Assembly: GCA_937925855.1 (NCBI GenBank)
Contig: CALAMO010000044.1
Location: 1-64,000, forward strand
DNA: 64,000 nucleotides
Reading direction: 5' to 3'
Origin: an uncultured Thiotrichaceae bacterium
GTDB lineage: Bacteria > Pseudomonadota > Gammaproteobacteria > Thiotrichales > Thiotrichaceae
Part shown: piece after piece, positions 36,606-45,459 of the stretch
Layout of the letters: every line of letters begins with the position of its first letter
Position numbering within the stretch: the stretch's first letter is position 1
Position numbers and translations under genes: made by a program
The notes under the pieces: generated by a model
What the model saw: only the letters and a program-made list of their open reading frames with translations
Told to the model about the DNA's origin: nothing
Databases searched by the model: none

Positions 36606-37664
36606 TCAAGCCTGGATTTTATCACCGCTAGCCCGATCAAACAGATGGCATTTATCAGCGCTAATACTGAAACCAACCGGCTCACCAATACCAATGCGGT
36701 AATCCTTATCGGCTTTTACCGAGACCAGCGCCTCCGCAACACGCACCGTTACCATAGTCGCATCACCCAACAGTTCCATACTATAAACCGGCGCGCTGAT
36801 TGCGGCCTCTGGCCCCGGTGTGCTCACCGCCGCATCCTCGGCCCGAAAGCCCAGCGTCACGCTAGCGGATAAGCCACTCGCTAAGCCAGTGATCTGCATG
36901 CCGGGCGCGCTAAACACGCCGTCAGCGATCTCACCGTTGACTAGGTTCATCGCAGGCGAGCCAATAAAACCAGCGACGAAGGTATTAGTGGGATGATTAT
37001 AAATATCGGTCGGGGTGCCAACCTGTTGAATCTCCCCGGCTTGCATCACCACCACTCGATCAGCCAGCGTCATGGCTTCAATCTGATCATGGGTGACATA
37101 AATAGTGGTGACCTGTAATTCATGCTGTAGGTTTTTCAGCTGCGCCCGCGTCGAGACGCGCAGTTTCGCATCCAGATTAGACAGCGGCTCATCCATTAGG
37201 AAAACCGTCGGCTGGCGCACCACGGCCCGCGCTAAGGCAACGCGCTGGCGTTGGCCGCCGGACAACTCACGCGGCAGTCGTTCTAGTAAATCACCCAGCT
37301 CCACCATATTCGCTGCCCGCTTGACCCGCTCATCGTGGGTCGCCGGATCGACTTTACGCACCTTCAGCGGAAAGCGAATATTTTCGTATACGGTTAAATT
37401 GGGGTATAAGCCGTAGCTTTGGAACACCATCGCCACATCGCGATCTTTCGGATCAAGTCGATTCACCACACGCTCGCCGATATGGATTTCGCCGGTCGAA
37501 GGATCTTCTAGCCCGGCAATCATGCGCATAGTCGTGGTTTTTCCACAGCCCGATGGACCAAGAAAAACAATAAACTCACGGTCAGCAATTTCCAAATTAA
37601 TATCTTTGGCACCATAAACCTTGCCCCAGCGTTTGGACAGATTCGATAGAGTGATGCTTGCCAT
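36606..37664 (-). CDS. ABC transporter ATP-binding protein, MalK/UgpC type
   Basis: 352 aa from ATG 37664 (MASITLSNLSKRWG), with GGAGG 11 bases upstream; the longer frame back to 37775 covers a repeat element and is unlikely coding. Walker A FLGPSGCGKTT, Q-loop MVFQSYGLYPNLTVYEN, signature LSGGQRQRVALARA, Walker B VFLMDEPLSNLDAKLR, and the C-terminal TOBE/OB domain from about 240. It is unusual in coming first in its operon, 165 bp before the receptor gene. Confidence 0.92.
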   Translation of the reverse strand: MASITLSNLSKRWGKVYGAKDINLEIADREFIVFLGPSGCGKTTTMRMIAGLEDPSTGEIHIGERVVNRLDPKDRDVAMVFQSYGLYPNLTVYENIRFPLKVRKVDPATHDERVKRAANMVELGDLLERLPRELSGGQRQRVALARAVVRQPTVFLMDEPLSNLDAKLRVSTRAQLKNLQHELQVTTIYVTHDQIEAMTLADRVVVMQAGEIQQVGTPTDIYNHPTNTFVAGFIGSPAMNLVNGEIADGVFSAPGMQITGLASGLSASVTLGFRAEDAAVSTPGPEAAISAPVYSMELLGDATMVTVRVAEALVSVKADKDYRIGIGEPVGFSISADKCHLFDRASGDKIQA

Positions 37665-37765
37665 GTAGCGTCTGACCTCCAAATAGTTTGGTGCGCTTAA
37701 GCCCATATAGTTATGGCACAGGTTATCACACCGAATAACCTGTAACGAGTCATGAGAAAATTTTA

Positions 37766-37850
37766 CCCTCGGCATGAAAATCTGCGATTTCCACGGTCAC
37801 GAGCACAAAAAAACCTTCACCCTCAAGCCATGGAAAACTACGGTTTTCAC
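37766..37850 (+). repeat. Dispersed palindromic repeat, copies 2 and 3 in tandem
   Basis: Two neighbouring copies: CCTCGGCATG with AAATC-TGC-GATTT (37778-37790), and CCTCAAGCCATG with GAAAAC-TACG-GTTTTC (37833-37848). Both are in the same orientation as copy 1. Confidence 0.6.
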
Positions 37851-37906
37851 AATAGGCTCAACAATATTCACCAAACCCATGTGCGTCATAATCAATTTGG
37901 CACACT

Positions 37907-37922
37907 ATGCATACGCATGCAA
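37907..37922. promoter_or_regulatory. Second copy of the shared palindromic operator
   Basis: ATGCATACGCATGCAA, closely matching 32132-32147. It lies 243 bp upstream of the ABC ATPase start (minus) and 100 bp upstream of the small ORF at 38022 (plus). Confidence 0.6.
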
Positions 37923-38021
37923 GATTTTTCTTTACTGCCATCCTGCAAAAATTCTGCAAATCTAAGGGCTACACTCAGCGCTATAAAGCCTAACCGCAAT
38001 TAATGATACGAAGAGAAAATA

Positions 38022-38201
38022 ATGATGAAATCTAACGCCCCTTACATCAAGCAGGCCCACACTAAACTGCCGCCCTTCCCCGGCACCCCCCGCGCTAAGC
38101 GGCCGGGTCAGCCGCACAAATCCCACCCCGCCAACCGCAATGAACGCCTCGCCAGCTGGCACCAGCGCATGCACTCCCTGTTTACACGCCAGACATATTG
38201 A
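38022..38201 (+). CDS. Possible 59-aa basic protein
   Basis: ATG-ATG start preceded by GAAGAGAAA. The product begins MMKSNAPYIKQAHTKLPP, is rich in Pro, His, Arg and Lys, and contains PGTPRAKRPGQPHKSHPANR. It ends 38 bp before the deaminase start. I recognise no family. Its position just after the operator and its unusual composition make it plausible, but it is short and unproved. Confidence 0.35.
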   Translation: MMKSNAPYIKQAHTKLPPFPGTPRAKRPGQPHKSHPANRNERLASWHQRMHSLFTRQTY

Positions 38202-38239
38202 TTTACAAAGGGCACTCTTTAACCACAGGGCGACGTAAC

Positions 38240-39643
38240 ATGACTTCAATCCTGCTGCAAAACGCAACGCTGCTCGCGACATTTGACGATCAAAATACTG
38301 AAATAGCGGATGGCGGCGTTTATATTGAAGATCATGTCATACAACAGGTCGGCACCTCAGCCGAGCTGCCCGCAACGGCAGACCAAGTGTTCGACCTTAG
38401 CGACCACCTCATTTTACCGGGCTTGGTGAATACCCATCACCATATGTACCAAACTTTGACGCGCTGTGTCGCACAGGATGCTGATCTGTTTACCTGGCTA
38501 AAAACGCTGTATCCGATTTGGGCAAAGCTGACGGATGAGGGGGTATACATCAGTAGCTTAACCGCCATGGCCGAGCTATTACTCTCCGGCTGTACGACCA
38601 GCAGTGATCACCTGTACATCTATCCCAACGACTGCACGCTAGATAGCCAAATTCGGGCTGCCCAGGAAATAGGCATACGCTTTCATGCCGCCCGTGGCTC
38701 GATGTCGCTGGGTGCAAGCCAGGGCGGACTGCCACCAGACAACTGCACTGAGGATGAGGCCGCTATTCTGGCGGACTGTCAGCGCCTGATTGAGACCTAC
38801 CACGACCCCGCGCCCTACTCGATGCTGCGTATGGTACTGGCGCCCTGCTCACCGTTTTCAGTCACCGGAGAACTAATGCGCAAAACCGCCGCCCTGGCGC
38901 GACAATATGCAAACGTCACCCTCCATACCCATCTCGCAGAAACGCTGGATGAGGAGCAGTTTTGCCTAGAGAAATTTGGCATGCGCCCGGTGGAATATGC
39001 CGCATCGCTGGGCTGGACAGGGGACGATGTCTGGCACGCACACTGCGTGCATATGGATGACACCGAGATCAGTACCTTTGCCGCCAGCGGCACCGGCGTC
39101 GCGCACTGCCCGACCAGCAATATGCGCCTCGCCAGCGGCATCGCACCAGTGCCTAAAATGACGCAGGCCGGGGTTAAGGTCGGCCTGGGAGTGGATGGCT
39201 CCGCCTCGAATGATGGCAGTAATATGCTGGCTGAAGCGCGCCAGGCCATGCTCATCCAACGCATCGCCCCCCATGAGTATGCCGCCAACGTACCCGCAGG
39301 CAGTCGCGCAGGGTTCGCGGGTAACCCGGCAGCGATGTCAGCGCGCGCCGCATTACGTCTGGCTACTCGCGGTGGGGCCGCCACGCTGGGACGTGATGAC
39401 ATTGGCTCGCTGGCGGCTGGCAAAGCGGCGGATGTCATCGCGGTTAACCTGAACCAGCTCCAGTACGCGGGTGCCGGGCATGACCCGCTAGCCGCAGTGG
39501 TATTCTGCCAGCCGTTTAACGTCGATCTATCGATTATCAACGGTCAGGTCGTAGTCGCTAACGGTGCCTTACAAACCGTCGACATGCAGCAGCCGCTCCA
39601 GCGGCATCGCGAACTGTCGCAGCAGATGCTGGGTGCAGATTAA
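38240..39643 (+). CDS. 8-oxoguanine deaminase-type amidohydrolase
   Basis: 467 aa from MTSILLQNATLLATF at 38240; an in-frame TTG at 38198 lies inside the preceding small ORF. Metal site NTHHHMYQT (His66 and His68), further HTHLAET and HCVHMDD, and the metal Asp in GLGVDGSASNDGSN. This wording fits the branch with 8-oxoguanine deaminase and hydroxyatrazine hydrolases. It likely deaminates a purine or s-triazine-like ring. The phosphoribosyltransferase that follows supports purine salvage. Confidence 0.85.
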   Translation: MTSILLQNATLLATFDDQNTEIADGGVYIEDHVIQQVGTSAELPATADQVFDLSDHLILPGLVNTHHHMYQTLTRCVAQDADLFTWLKTLYPIWAKLTDEGVYISSLTAMAELLLSGCTTSSDHLYIYPNDCTLDSQIRAAQEIGIRFHAARGSMSLGASQGGLPPDNCTEDEAAILADCQRLIETYHDPAPYSMLRMVLAPCSPFSVTGELMRKTAALARQYANVTLHTHLAETLDEEQFCLEKFGMRPVEYAASLGWTGDDVWHAHCVHMDDTEISTFAASGTGVAHCPTSNMRLASGIAPVPKMTQAGVKVGLGVDGSASNDGSNMLAEARQAMLIQRIAPHEYAANVPAGSRAGFAGNPAAMSARAALRLATRGGAATLGRDDIGSLAAGKAADVIAVNLNQLQYAGAGHDPLAAVVFCQPFNVDLSIINGQVVVANGALQTVDMQQPLQRHRELSQQMLGAD

Positions 39644-39759
39644 GCACTGTTGATTTTTCAGGTGTGGCCGGGAATAATCGCACCTTCTTTTAAGTCTGAT
39701 ACGGCAACGCTCAGTACCCTGTCAGTCAACACAAGCGACTTATTCACAGGGGTAAACCG

Positions 39760-40326
39760 GTGTCAGATATTGTAAAAACCTTCCTGAGTCCACAGGATTT
39801 AATGGACAGCTCACTACTCTTGGCAGAAAAAATCTTCGATAGCGGCTTTAAACCCGATTTTATCGTTGCCATCTGGCGCGGCGGCACCCCGGTCGGCATT
39901 GTGATTCAGGAGCTGTATGAATATTTCGGTATCAGCACCGACCATATCGCCATTCGCACCTCCTATTACAGCGGACTGAACGAAGTACGCAACGAGGTCA
40001 GGGTGCACGGACTGGAATATCTAATCAAGAATATTAATGCCGGCGACTCGCTGCTGATTGTGGATGATGTGTTTGACTCCGGTAACAGCATCAAAGCAGC
40101 GCTGGAAAAGATTCATGGCTACGCCCGCCTGAACACACCGAAAGATATTCGCGTCGCTACACCCTATTACAAGCCCAGCAAGAATAAAACCACCCTCACA
40201 CCAGACTATTTTGTGTACGAGACCGATGACTGGCTGGTGTTCCCACATGAACTCAAGGGGCTGAGCCTGGCAGAAATCCGCCAGCACAAACCCTGGGTGA
40301 CAGATTGGATTGAGAAGCATACCTGA
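39760..40326 (+). CDS. Phosphoribosyltransferase, purine-salvage type
   Basis: 188 aa. GTG start with AGGGG 7 bases upstream. The PRPP loop LLIVDDVFDSGNSI (98-111) and the early IWRGGTPVGIVIQELY (39-54) place it in the type I PRTase fold close to xanthine/hypoxanthine enzymes. It lies 116 bp after the deaminase on the same strand. Base specificity cannot be read. Confidence 0.82.
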   Translation: MSDIVKTFLSPQDLMDSSLLLAEKIFDSGFKPDFIVAIWRGGTPVGIVIQELYEYFGISTDHIAIRTSYYSGLNEVRNEVRVHGLEYLIKNINAGDSLLIVDDVFDSGNSIKAALEKIHGYARLNTPKDIRVATPYYKPSKNKTTLTPDYFVYETDDWLVFPHELKGLSLAEIRQHKPWVTDWIEKHT

Positions 40327-40448
40327 CTAAGCCCGCATTTAGCTATCAGCGCAGCAAACCGCCCGCTGCCGCTGAATAGGCCATGACTTGCGCGCCGATA
40401 AATGCTATACGGTGTTATCGCCCATAAGCACGCAAAGAGGAAATTTCG

Positions 40449-41828
40449 ATGACGCTGGCCTCCCACTCGACCACAGCGGCCATTACCGCTGATGTTAACC
40501 ACTACATTCACCCCGCCAGCTCGATTGATGCTGTACAGCTGCATGGCCCTAAAATGGTGGCAGGTGCCCACGGCAACTACATCAGCGACGCGCAGGGGCG
40601 TCAGGTTTTAGACGGCACTGCTGGACTGTGGTGTGTCAATATCGGCCATGGGCGCGAAGAGATTTCTGAAACCCTAGCGCAGGCCGCGCGCGAGCTAGAT
40701 TACTTCCATTCGTTCTCCGGCATGAGCAATGCCAAATCGGCTATGCTGGCGCAGAAGCTGAGCGAGCTATCCCCTGACCACCTGACCCGCGTGTACTTTG
40801 GCTCCTCCGGCTCCGATGCGAATGACACCATCCTAAAAATGGTCTGGCATTACAATAATATCTTGGGGCGGCCGCAGAAAAAGAAAATTCTATCCCGCTG
40901 GCAGGCCTATCACGGCACCTCAATTACCGCTGCCAGCCTGACCGGCCTGCCCGCGTTTCATGAGTGGTTTGACCTGCCACTGGGGCCAATCCATCACTTA
41001 TCTTCACCGCACTATTACCTACAGGCGCAGGAGGGTGAAAGCGAGGCAGCTTTTGTCGATCGCCTAGTGGCGGAAGCAGCGCAGTACATCGAACAGGAAG
41101 GTGCCGATACCATCGCGGCCTTTATTGGGGAGCCTATTATGGGCGCAGGTGGCGTGATTATGCCACCCGAGGGCTACTGGCCAAAGATGCAGGCGCTGAT
41201 GCGGGACAATGATATTCTCGTGATTGCCGACGAAGTGATTAGCGGCTATGGCCGTACCGGCGACTGGTTCGCGAGTCCGGCAATGGGCATTAAACCGGAC
41301 TTTATGGCGACGGCTAAAGGCCTGACCTCCGGCATTTTTCCGATGTCGGCGGTCTTCACCACTGAAGAGGTGTTTGCCGTGCTGCGTGAGGGTAGCCGTA
41401 AGCTGGGTAACTTCGCCCATGGCTATACCTACAGCGGCCATCCGCTTGGGGCGGCGGTTGCACTCACTAATCTGGCGATTATGGAACGAGAAAACTTATG
41501 CGCCCAGGCGGCTGAGGTCGGCGCCTACCTTCAGCAGCAGCTAGCCGAGCGCCTGCTACCACATCCCAATGTGGGTGAGATTCGCGGCACCGGCATGGTT
41601 GCCGCTGTCCAGTTGATGGAAGATGCCGCCGCCAAGCGTCCCTACGCTCTGAGTAAGAAAATCGCGATTGCCGTATCGGAAAAAGCCTGGGAAGAAGGTG
41701 TCACGCTGCGTCCACTGGCGGGCGTTAATGCCATTGCGATTTCGCCACCGCTCACCCTGACTAAACCGGAAGTGGATACAATGATCAGTATGTTACAGCG
41801 CGCAATTGTCGCTGTGGTCGACGCTTAG
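40449..41828 (+). CDS. Class III aminotransferase (omega-amino acid:pyruvate type)
   Basis: 459 aa, PLP-dependent. AGAGGAAA precedes the ATG. Key residues: GSSGSDAND (phosphate contacts, about 118-126), Asp261 in IADEVISGYGRTG and the PLP lysine Lys290 in ATAKGLTSG. It matches the beta-alanine/taurine/putrescine:pyruvate group more than acetylornithine enzymes. With mmsA at 22442 it could form a route from beta-alanine through malonate semialdehyde to acetyl-CoA; this is inference because the genes are not adjacent. Confidence 0.87.
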   Translation: MTLASHSTTAAITADVNHYIHPASSIDAVQLHGPKMVAGAHGNYISDAQGRQVLDGTAGLWCVNIGHGREEISETLAQAARELDYFHSFSGMSNAKSAMLAQKLSELSPDHLTRVYFGSSGSDANDTILKMVWHYNNILGRPQKKKILSRWQAYHGTSITAASLTGLPAFHEWFDLPLGPIHHLSSPHYYLQAQEGESEAAFVDRLVAEAAQYIEQEGADTIAAFIGEPIMGAGGVIMPPEGYWPKMQALMRDNDILVIADEVISGYGRTGDWFASPAMGIKPDFMATAKGLTSGIFPMSAVFTTEEVFAVLREGSRKLGNFAHGYTYSGHPLGAAVALTNLAIMERENLCAQAAEVGAYLQQQLAERLLPHPNVGEIRGTGMVAAVQLMEDAAAKRPYALSKKIAIAVSEKAWEEGVTLRPLAGVNAIAISPPLTLTKPEVDTMISMLQRAIVAVVDA

Positions 41829-41859
41829 CAGCGCGCTCAGCACGAGCCTCACACCTCAA

Positions 41860-42783
41860 ATGCCAACGACTCACCCAGAACACCGGCAATTTCTGGCCGC
41901 GCTCAGTCAAGCACAGCGGCAGGCCCTAACGGCAAAGTCTGACCGCGTCGGACTGACGCGGCTAGCGCAGCATTGGGGCGTGATTGCGCTGTTATTCAGC
42001 CTGATTACGCTTAAGGTGACTTACTGGCCGCTTTTAATATGGCCGCTCGGGGTGCTGCTGGTCTTTCAATTCACCCTGCTGCATGAAACGGTGCATTACA
42101 CCCCATTCGCCACACGCCACCTCAATGAGTTCGTGGCTTACTGCTGCGGCTTCATCCTCTGCATTCCACCCCTGTGGTTCCGCTATTTTCACCTCGAACA
42201 TCACCGATATACCCAGATACCCGGCAAAGACCCGGAGCTAGCAACGCCTAAACCACAGACGCCACGCGCTTACCTACTGCATATTTCGGGGCTGCCCCTG
42301 TGGTGGAATGCACTGCAACTGCTGTTTACCCATGCGCGCGGACAGCTGGATGCTCCCTATGTCCCCGTCGCTAAACATGCGGCGCTAGTGAGAGAGGCGA
42401 GCCTCATGCTGGCGGGCTATCTGTGCCTACTGCTGCTTGCGCTCGTGCTCTCATCTGCGATCTTGCTTTATGGCTGGCTGCTGCCGCTGCTGTTAGGACA
42501 GCCGTTGCTACGTCTGTATTTAATGGCTGAACATACGGACTGCGCGCATACGAACAATATGCTGGCCAACACACGCACCACCCACACCAACGCCGCCGTA
42601 CGCTGGCTGGCTTGGAATATGCCCTATCACACCGAACACCACAGCTATCCGGCGGTGCCGTTTTTCCGCTTGCCGCAGCTGCATGAGCTGCTACATCAGC
42701 ACTTACAGGTCACAGCACAAGGTTATCGCCGCTGCCAGCTGGGTTTTATCAAGCGTTTACGTCGCCTGCACGCGACGGCTTGA
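41860..42783 (+). CDS. Fatty-acid-desaturase-family membrane protein
   Basis: 307 aa from MPTTHPEHRQF at 41860; an in-frame TTG at 41806 lies inside the aminotransferase gene. Three histidine boxes bind the diiron centre: HETVH (75-79), HLEHH (111-115) and HTEHH (257-261), with hydrophobic spans about 42-70, 90-107 and 175-215. The family covers acyl desaturases and hydroxylases, including those using non-lipid substrates. 31 bp after the aminotransferase. Confidence 0.85.
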   Translation: MPTTHPEHRQFLAALSQAQRQALTAKSDRVGLTRLAQHWGVIALLFSLITLKVTYWPLLIWPLGVLLVFQFTLLHETVHYTPFATRHLNEFVAYCCGFILCIPPLWFRYFHLEHHRYTQIPGKDPELATPKPQTPRAYLLHISGLPLWWNALQLLFTHARGQLDAPYVPVAKHAALVREASLMLAGYLCLLLLALVLSSAILLYGWLLPLLLGQPLLRLYLMAEHTDCAHTNNMLANTRTTHTNAAVRWLAWNMPYHTEHHSYPAVPFFRLPQLHELLHQHLQVTAQGYRRCQLGFIKRLRRLHATA

Positions 42784-42786
42784 GCG

Positions 42787-43275
42787 CTAGAAACGTGCCG
42801 CAAATTCGGCTAGATACACGCGCTTTGTTTGCGCCAGCGCTAAGCGCAGGGTGAATGTCGGCTGGCGTAATAGCGCACGCGGAAACTCCACGAACCAGCG
42901 CTGAGTTTGCGGCGTGCGCTGAGCCACCAGCCGGGCCTCATGCTCCCCCTGCACTAAGGCAAGCTGCAAACCACGCACATGCCCGCTGGCGCTAATATCA
43001 ATGCGCAGCAGTTCACTGCGCTGCGTCGGCGCGGACTGCAACATCAGCTGCATGTCACCCGCACTCAGCACGCAGCGCGCCGCATCCAATCTGCACGGTT
43101 CATTGAGCGTGAATTCATGCATCGCAACGGGCGGCTGTGCTACCTTAGGGGCAGGTTTTTGCGGCTCCTGACTCAGCCAAAGATCCGCCAAACCAAAACC
43201 CAGCAGCCCCAGAAAGGGCGCTAAAACAATTGCCAGACGCAAGTGTGGGCTAAGCTGTAGAAACCAGCGAATCAT
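42787..43275 (-). CDS. Membrane-anchored protein of unknown function
   Basis: 162 aa from ATG 43275, whose A is shared with the stop of a tiny upstream frame (TAATG). One membrane span (LRLAIVLAPFLGLLGFGLADLWL, about 12-34) is followed by a proline-rich linker and a compact beta-rich domain with one cysteine pair (EPCRLDAARCVL). Topology suggests a periplasmic domain. I do not recognise the family. It follows rarA on the same strand. Confidence 0.6.
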   Translation of the reverse strand: MIRWFLQLSPHLRLAIVLAPFLGLLGFGLADLWLSQEPQKPAPKVAQPPVAMHEFTLNEPCRLDAARCVLSAGDMQLMLQSAPTQRSELLRIDISASGHVRGLQLALVQGEHEARLVAQRTPQTQRWFVEFPRALLRQPTFTLRLALAQTKRVYLAEFAARF

Positions 43276-43388
43276 TAAAGCGCCACCGCTGCTAAACCTA
43301 TCCATGCGCGACCAGCAACACTGCAACGCCGCCAGGACAGTACGCGCCAAGGCACAGCCCTTTGGCCGAGCATCGCCAGCGTCACCAC
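43275..43388 (-). CDS. Possible 37-aa reading frame between rarA and the membrane protein
   Basis: A GTG at 43388 or 43385 follows GAGGG near the rarA stop, and the frame ends in TAATG, coupling to the next gene. The product is hydrophobic and arginine-rich (WRVLSWRRCSVAGRAW). It may be a real small protein or only a translational-coupling leader. Confidence 0.2.
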   Translation of the reverse strand: MVTLAMLGQRAVPWRVLSWRRCSVAGRAWIGLAAVAL

Positions 43389-43395
43389 CACACCC

Positions 43396-44700
43396 TCACT
43401 TTTCCTGGCGCAGGTGACGCAGCTTGGCTGCAATCTTAATTTCCAGCCCGCGCTCCACTGGCTCATAGTACGTCCGCCCCTGTAGCGATTCTGGGAAATA
43501 ATTTTCCCCCGTGGCGTAGGCATCCTGCTCATCATGCGCATAGCGATAGCCCTTCCCGTAATCCAGCCCTTTCATAAACTTAGTCGGCGCATTCCGTAGG
43601 TGCATCGGCACCTCCAGCGAACCCGACTGCCGCACATCCGCCATGGCCTGTTTGTACGCTTTATAAGTCGCGTTACTCTTGGGCGCACAGGCCAGATAAA
43701 CCACGGCCTGCGCCAGCCCCAGCTCACCCTCAGGGCTGCCGAGTCGCTCGTAAGTATCCCAGGCATTTAACGCGAGCGACAAACCACGCGGATCGGCATT
43801 ACCAATATCCTCCGTCGCCATGCGCACAAGACGGCGCGCAACATACAAAGGATCACAGCCCCCATCTAACATACGGCACATCCAGTATAGCGCCGCATCG
43901 GGATCGGTACCACGCACCGCTTTGTGCAGGGCAGAGATCTGTTCGTAAAACACATCGCCGCCTTTATCAAAGCGGCGCGGCACCTCGCTCGCCACTTCCT
44001 GTACCACCCGCTCAGTAATCTGTGGCCGCTCAAGCGGTACACCGTCAACCGCTGTTTCTGCCAGATCAGATGCACTCTCCAGCCAGTTCAGCGCCCGCCG
44101 GGCATCACCATCCGCCGCCGCCACTAATTGCGCCAGCACAGCATCATCCAACTGGAGCTGACGCGCCCCCAGACCGCGCTCCTCATCCCGCAGCGCCTGC
44201 TGCAAAATGGCTTTAATATCTTCAGGCGTGAGCGCACGCAGCACATAAGTCCGCACCCGCGACAGCAAAGCGTTATTCAATTCAAAGGAGGGATTTTCCG
44301 TAGTGGCACCAATAAATATCAGCACACCGGATTCAACGAAAGGCAGAAAAGCATCCTGCTGCGCCTTATTAAAGCGATGGACCTCATCCACAAACAGCAC
44401 GGTGGCCTTGCCGCTGTTCGCTCGATTTTGTCGCGCCACCTCAACGGCAGCACGAATATCTTTAACTCCGGCCAATACCGCAGACAGCGTGAGAAATTCT
44501 GCGCCCCAGTAATTAGCAATTAAACGAGAAAGTGTGGTTTTGCCGGTACCAGGTGGCCCCCAAAACAGCATGGAGTGGAGGTGTTCTTCCTCAATAGCTC
44601 GCCGCAGCGGCTTACCCACCGCCAGTAGATGCGCCTGTCCCGCGTAGTCATCGAGCATACGCGGGCGCATGCGCTCAGCCAGAGGTACGAATACCGGCAT
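43396..44700 (-). CDS. rarA: Replication-associated recombination protein A
   Basis: AAA+ ATPase acting at stalled replication forks. 434 aa. Walker [11 protein letters not shown] (47-56), Walker [15 protein letters not shown], sensor 1 [12 protein letters not shown], and the C-terminal tetramerisation domain ending [18 protein letters not shown]. Lies 9 bp after lolA on the same strand, a common gammaproteobacterial pair. Confidence 0.96.
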   Translation of the reverse strand: MPVFVPLAERMRPRMLDDYAGQAHLLAVGKPLRRAIEEEHLHSMLFWGPPGTGKTTLSRLIANYWGAEFLTLSAVLAGVKDIRAAVEVARQNRANSGKATVLFVDEVHRFNKAQQDAFLPFVESGVLIFIGATTENPSFELNNALLSRVRTYVLRALTPEDIKAILQQALRDEERGLGARQLQLDDAVLAQLVAAADGDARRALNWLESASDLAETAVDGVPLERPQITERVVQEVASEVPRRFDKGGDVFYEQISALHKAVRGTDPDAALYWMCRMLDGGCDPLYVARRLVRMATEDIGNADPRGLSLALNAWDTYERLGSPEGELGLAQAVVYLACAPKSNATYKAYKQAMADVRQSGSLEVPMHLRNAPTKFMKGLDYGKGYRYAHDEQDAYATGENYFPESLQGRTYYEPVERGLEIKIAAKLRHLRQEK

Positions 44701-44709
44701 TGAGCTTAT

Positions 44710-45429
44710 CTATTGCACATTACCGATAATATCGGCATTCGCAGGTGGAACAAACTTAAACCGATCCGGCGCGATATTAATGTCGAGGCTCATCCCCTGA
44801 AAATGGATATAAGTCTGCTGCCCAAATTTATCTTCCAGCACCATCTCCTGAATCCCATTAGCGCTCATGCCTAAATCCATGCTGGTAAAGTCGGAATCCT
44901 TCTTGTGCGGCACCAGATGAAACCACTCCAGCTTGCTGTTGGCGGCGTTCATTTCAGTGACTTTAAACTGCGTTTCTACGGGCTGTTTATTTAACAGCAT
45001 ACCGACCGGAGCTGCCGATAATGCGCGCCGCGTAGGCTTTACCGTCACCTGATCCAACTCAACATCATGCGTCCAAACGTTGCGCCCATCGGCCACAATA
45101 ACGTGCGCATCCGGTGCGGCATACTGCCAACGAAAGCGCCCCGGACGCTGTAGGAAAACCATACCGCGTGATTTTTGTTTCAGCTGGCCTTTATCATCGA
45201 ATACTTCCTGAATAAAGCCAGACTGCATACTGTTAACGGTAGTGAAAAATTCATTCAATTTTGCACGCCCTTCACTCGCCCAGGCAGGCTGCATCATCCC
45301 CAAACTCAGTAACAGCGTCGCGGCAACAGACGCACGTCTACCGGCGGAGGCTAAGCCTGCGGCAGGTTTCAGCCGTGGGTTTTGTCTGTTAAAAACGCTT
45401 ATTAGGCTACTTATTGTTTTACTCTTCAT
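44710..45429 (-). CDS. lolA: Outer-membrane lipoprotein carrier protein LolA
   Basis: Periplasmic chaperone that moves lipoproteins from LolCDE to LolB. 239 aa with an unusually long N-terminal leader (about 50 residues before AWASEG). The mature part shows MQSGFIQEVFDDKGQLKQKSRGMVFLQRPGRFRWQY and IQEMVLEDKFGQQTYIHFQG, typical LolA. Gap to ftsK is 30 bp. The long leader may mean that the true start is downstream. Confidence 0.94.
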   Translation of the reverse strand: MKSKTISSLISVFNRQNPRLKPAAGLASAGRRASVAATLLLSLGMMQPAWASEGRAKLNEFFTTVNSMQSGFIQEVFDDKGQLKQKSRGMVFLQRPGRFRWQYAAPDAHVIVADGRNVWTHDVELDQVTVKPTRRALSAAPVGMLLNKQPVETQFKVTEMNAANSKLEWFHLVPHKKDSDFTSMDLGMSANGIQEMVLEDKFGQQTYIHFQGMSLDINIAPDRFKFVPPANADIIGNVQ

Positions 45430-45459
45430 GTTGTTTTTCCTTAAAGAAGTCTGCTTAAT

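Larger units (their letters stand above)
37665..38021. other. Divergent regulatory region with repeats and operator
   Basis: About 357 bp between the leftward ABC operon and the rightward deaminase group. It holds two copies of the dispersed palindromic repeat (37766-37793 and 37819-37850) and one copy of the shared operator (37907-37922). A possible rightward -35/-10 pair (TTGGCA near 37897, CAAGAT near 37920) would overlap the operator. Confidence 0.5.

Noticed and set aside
37665-37775. N-terminal extension of the ABC ATPase back to 37775
   Set aside because: The extension runs over regulatory and repeat DNA, and the family N-terminus begins at the ATG at 37664.
43275-43541. 88-codon frame over the end of rarA
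   Set aside because: Most of it is antiphase to rarA; only the last 37 codons after the rarA stop might be real.
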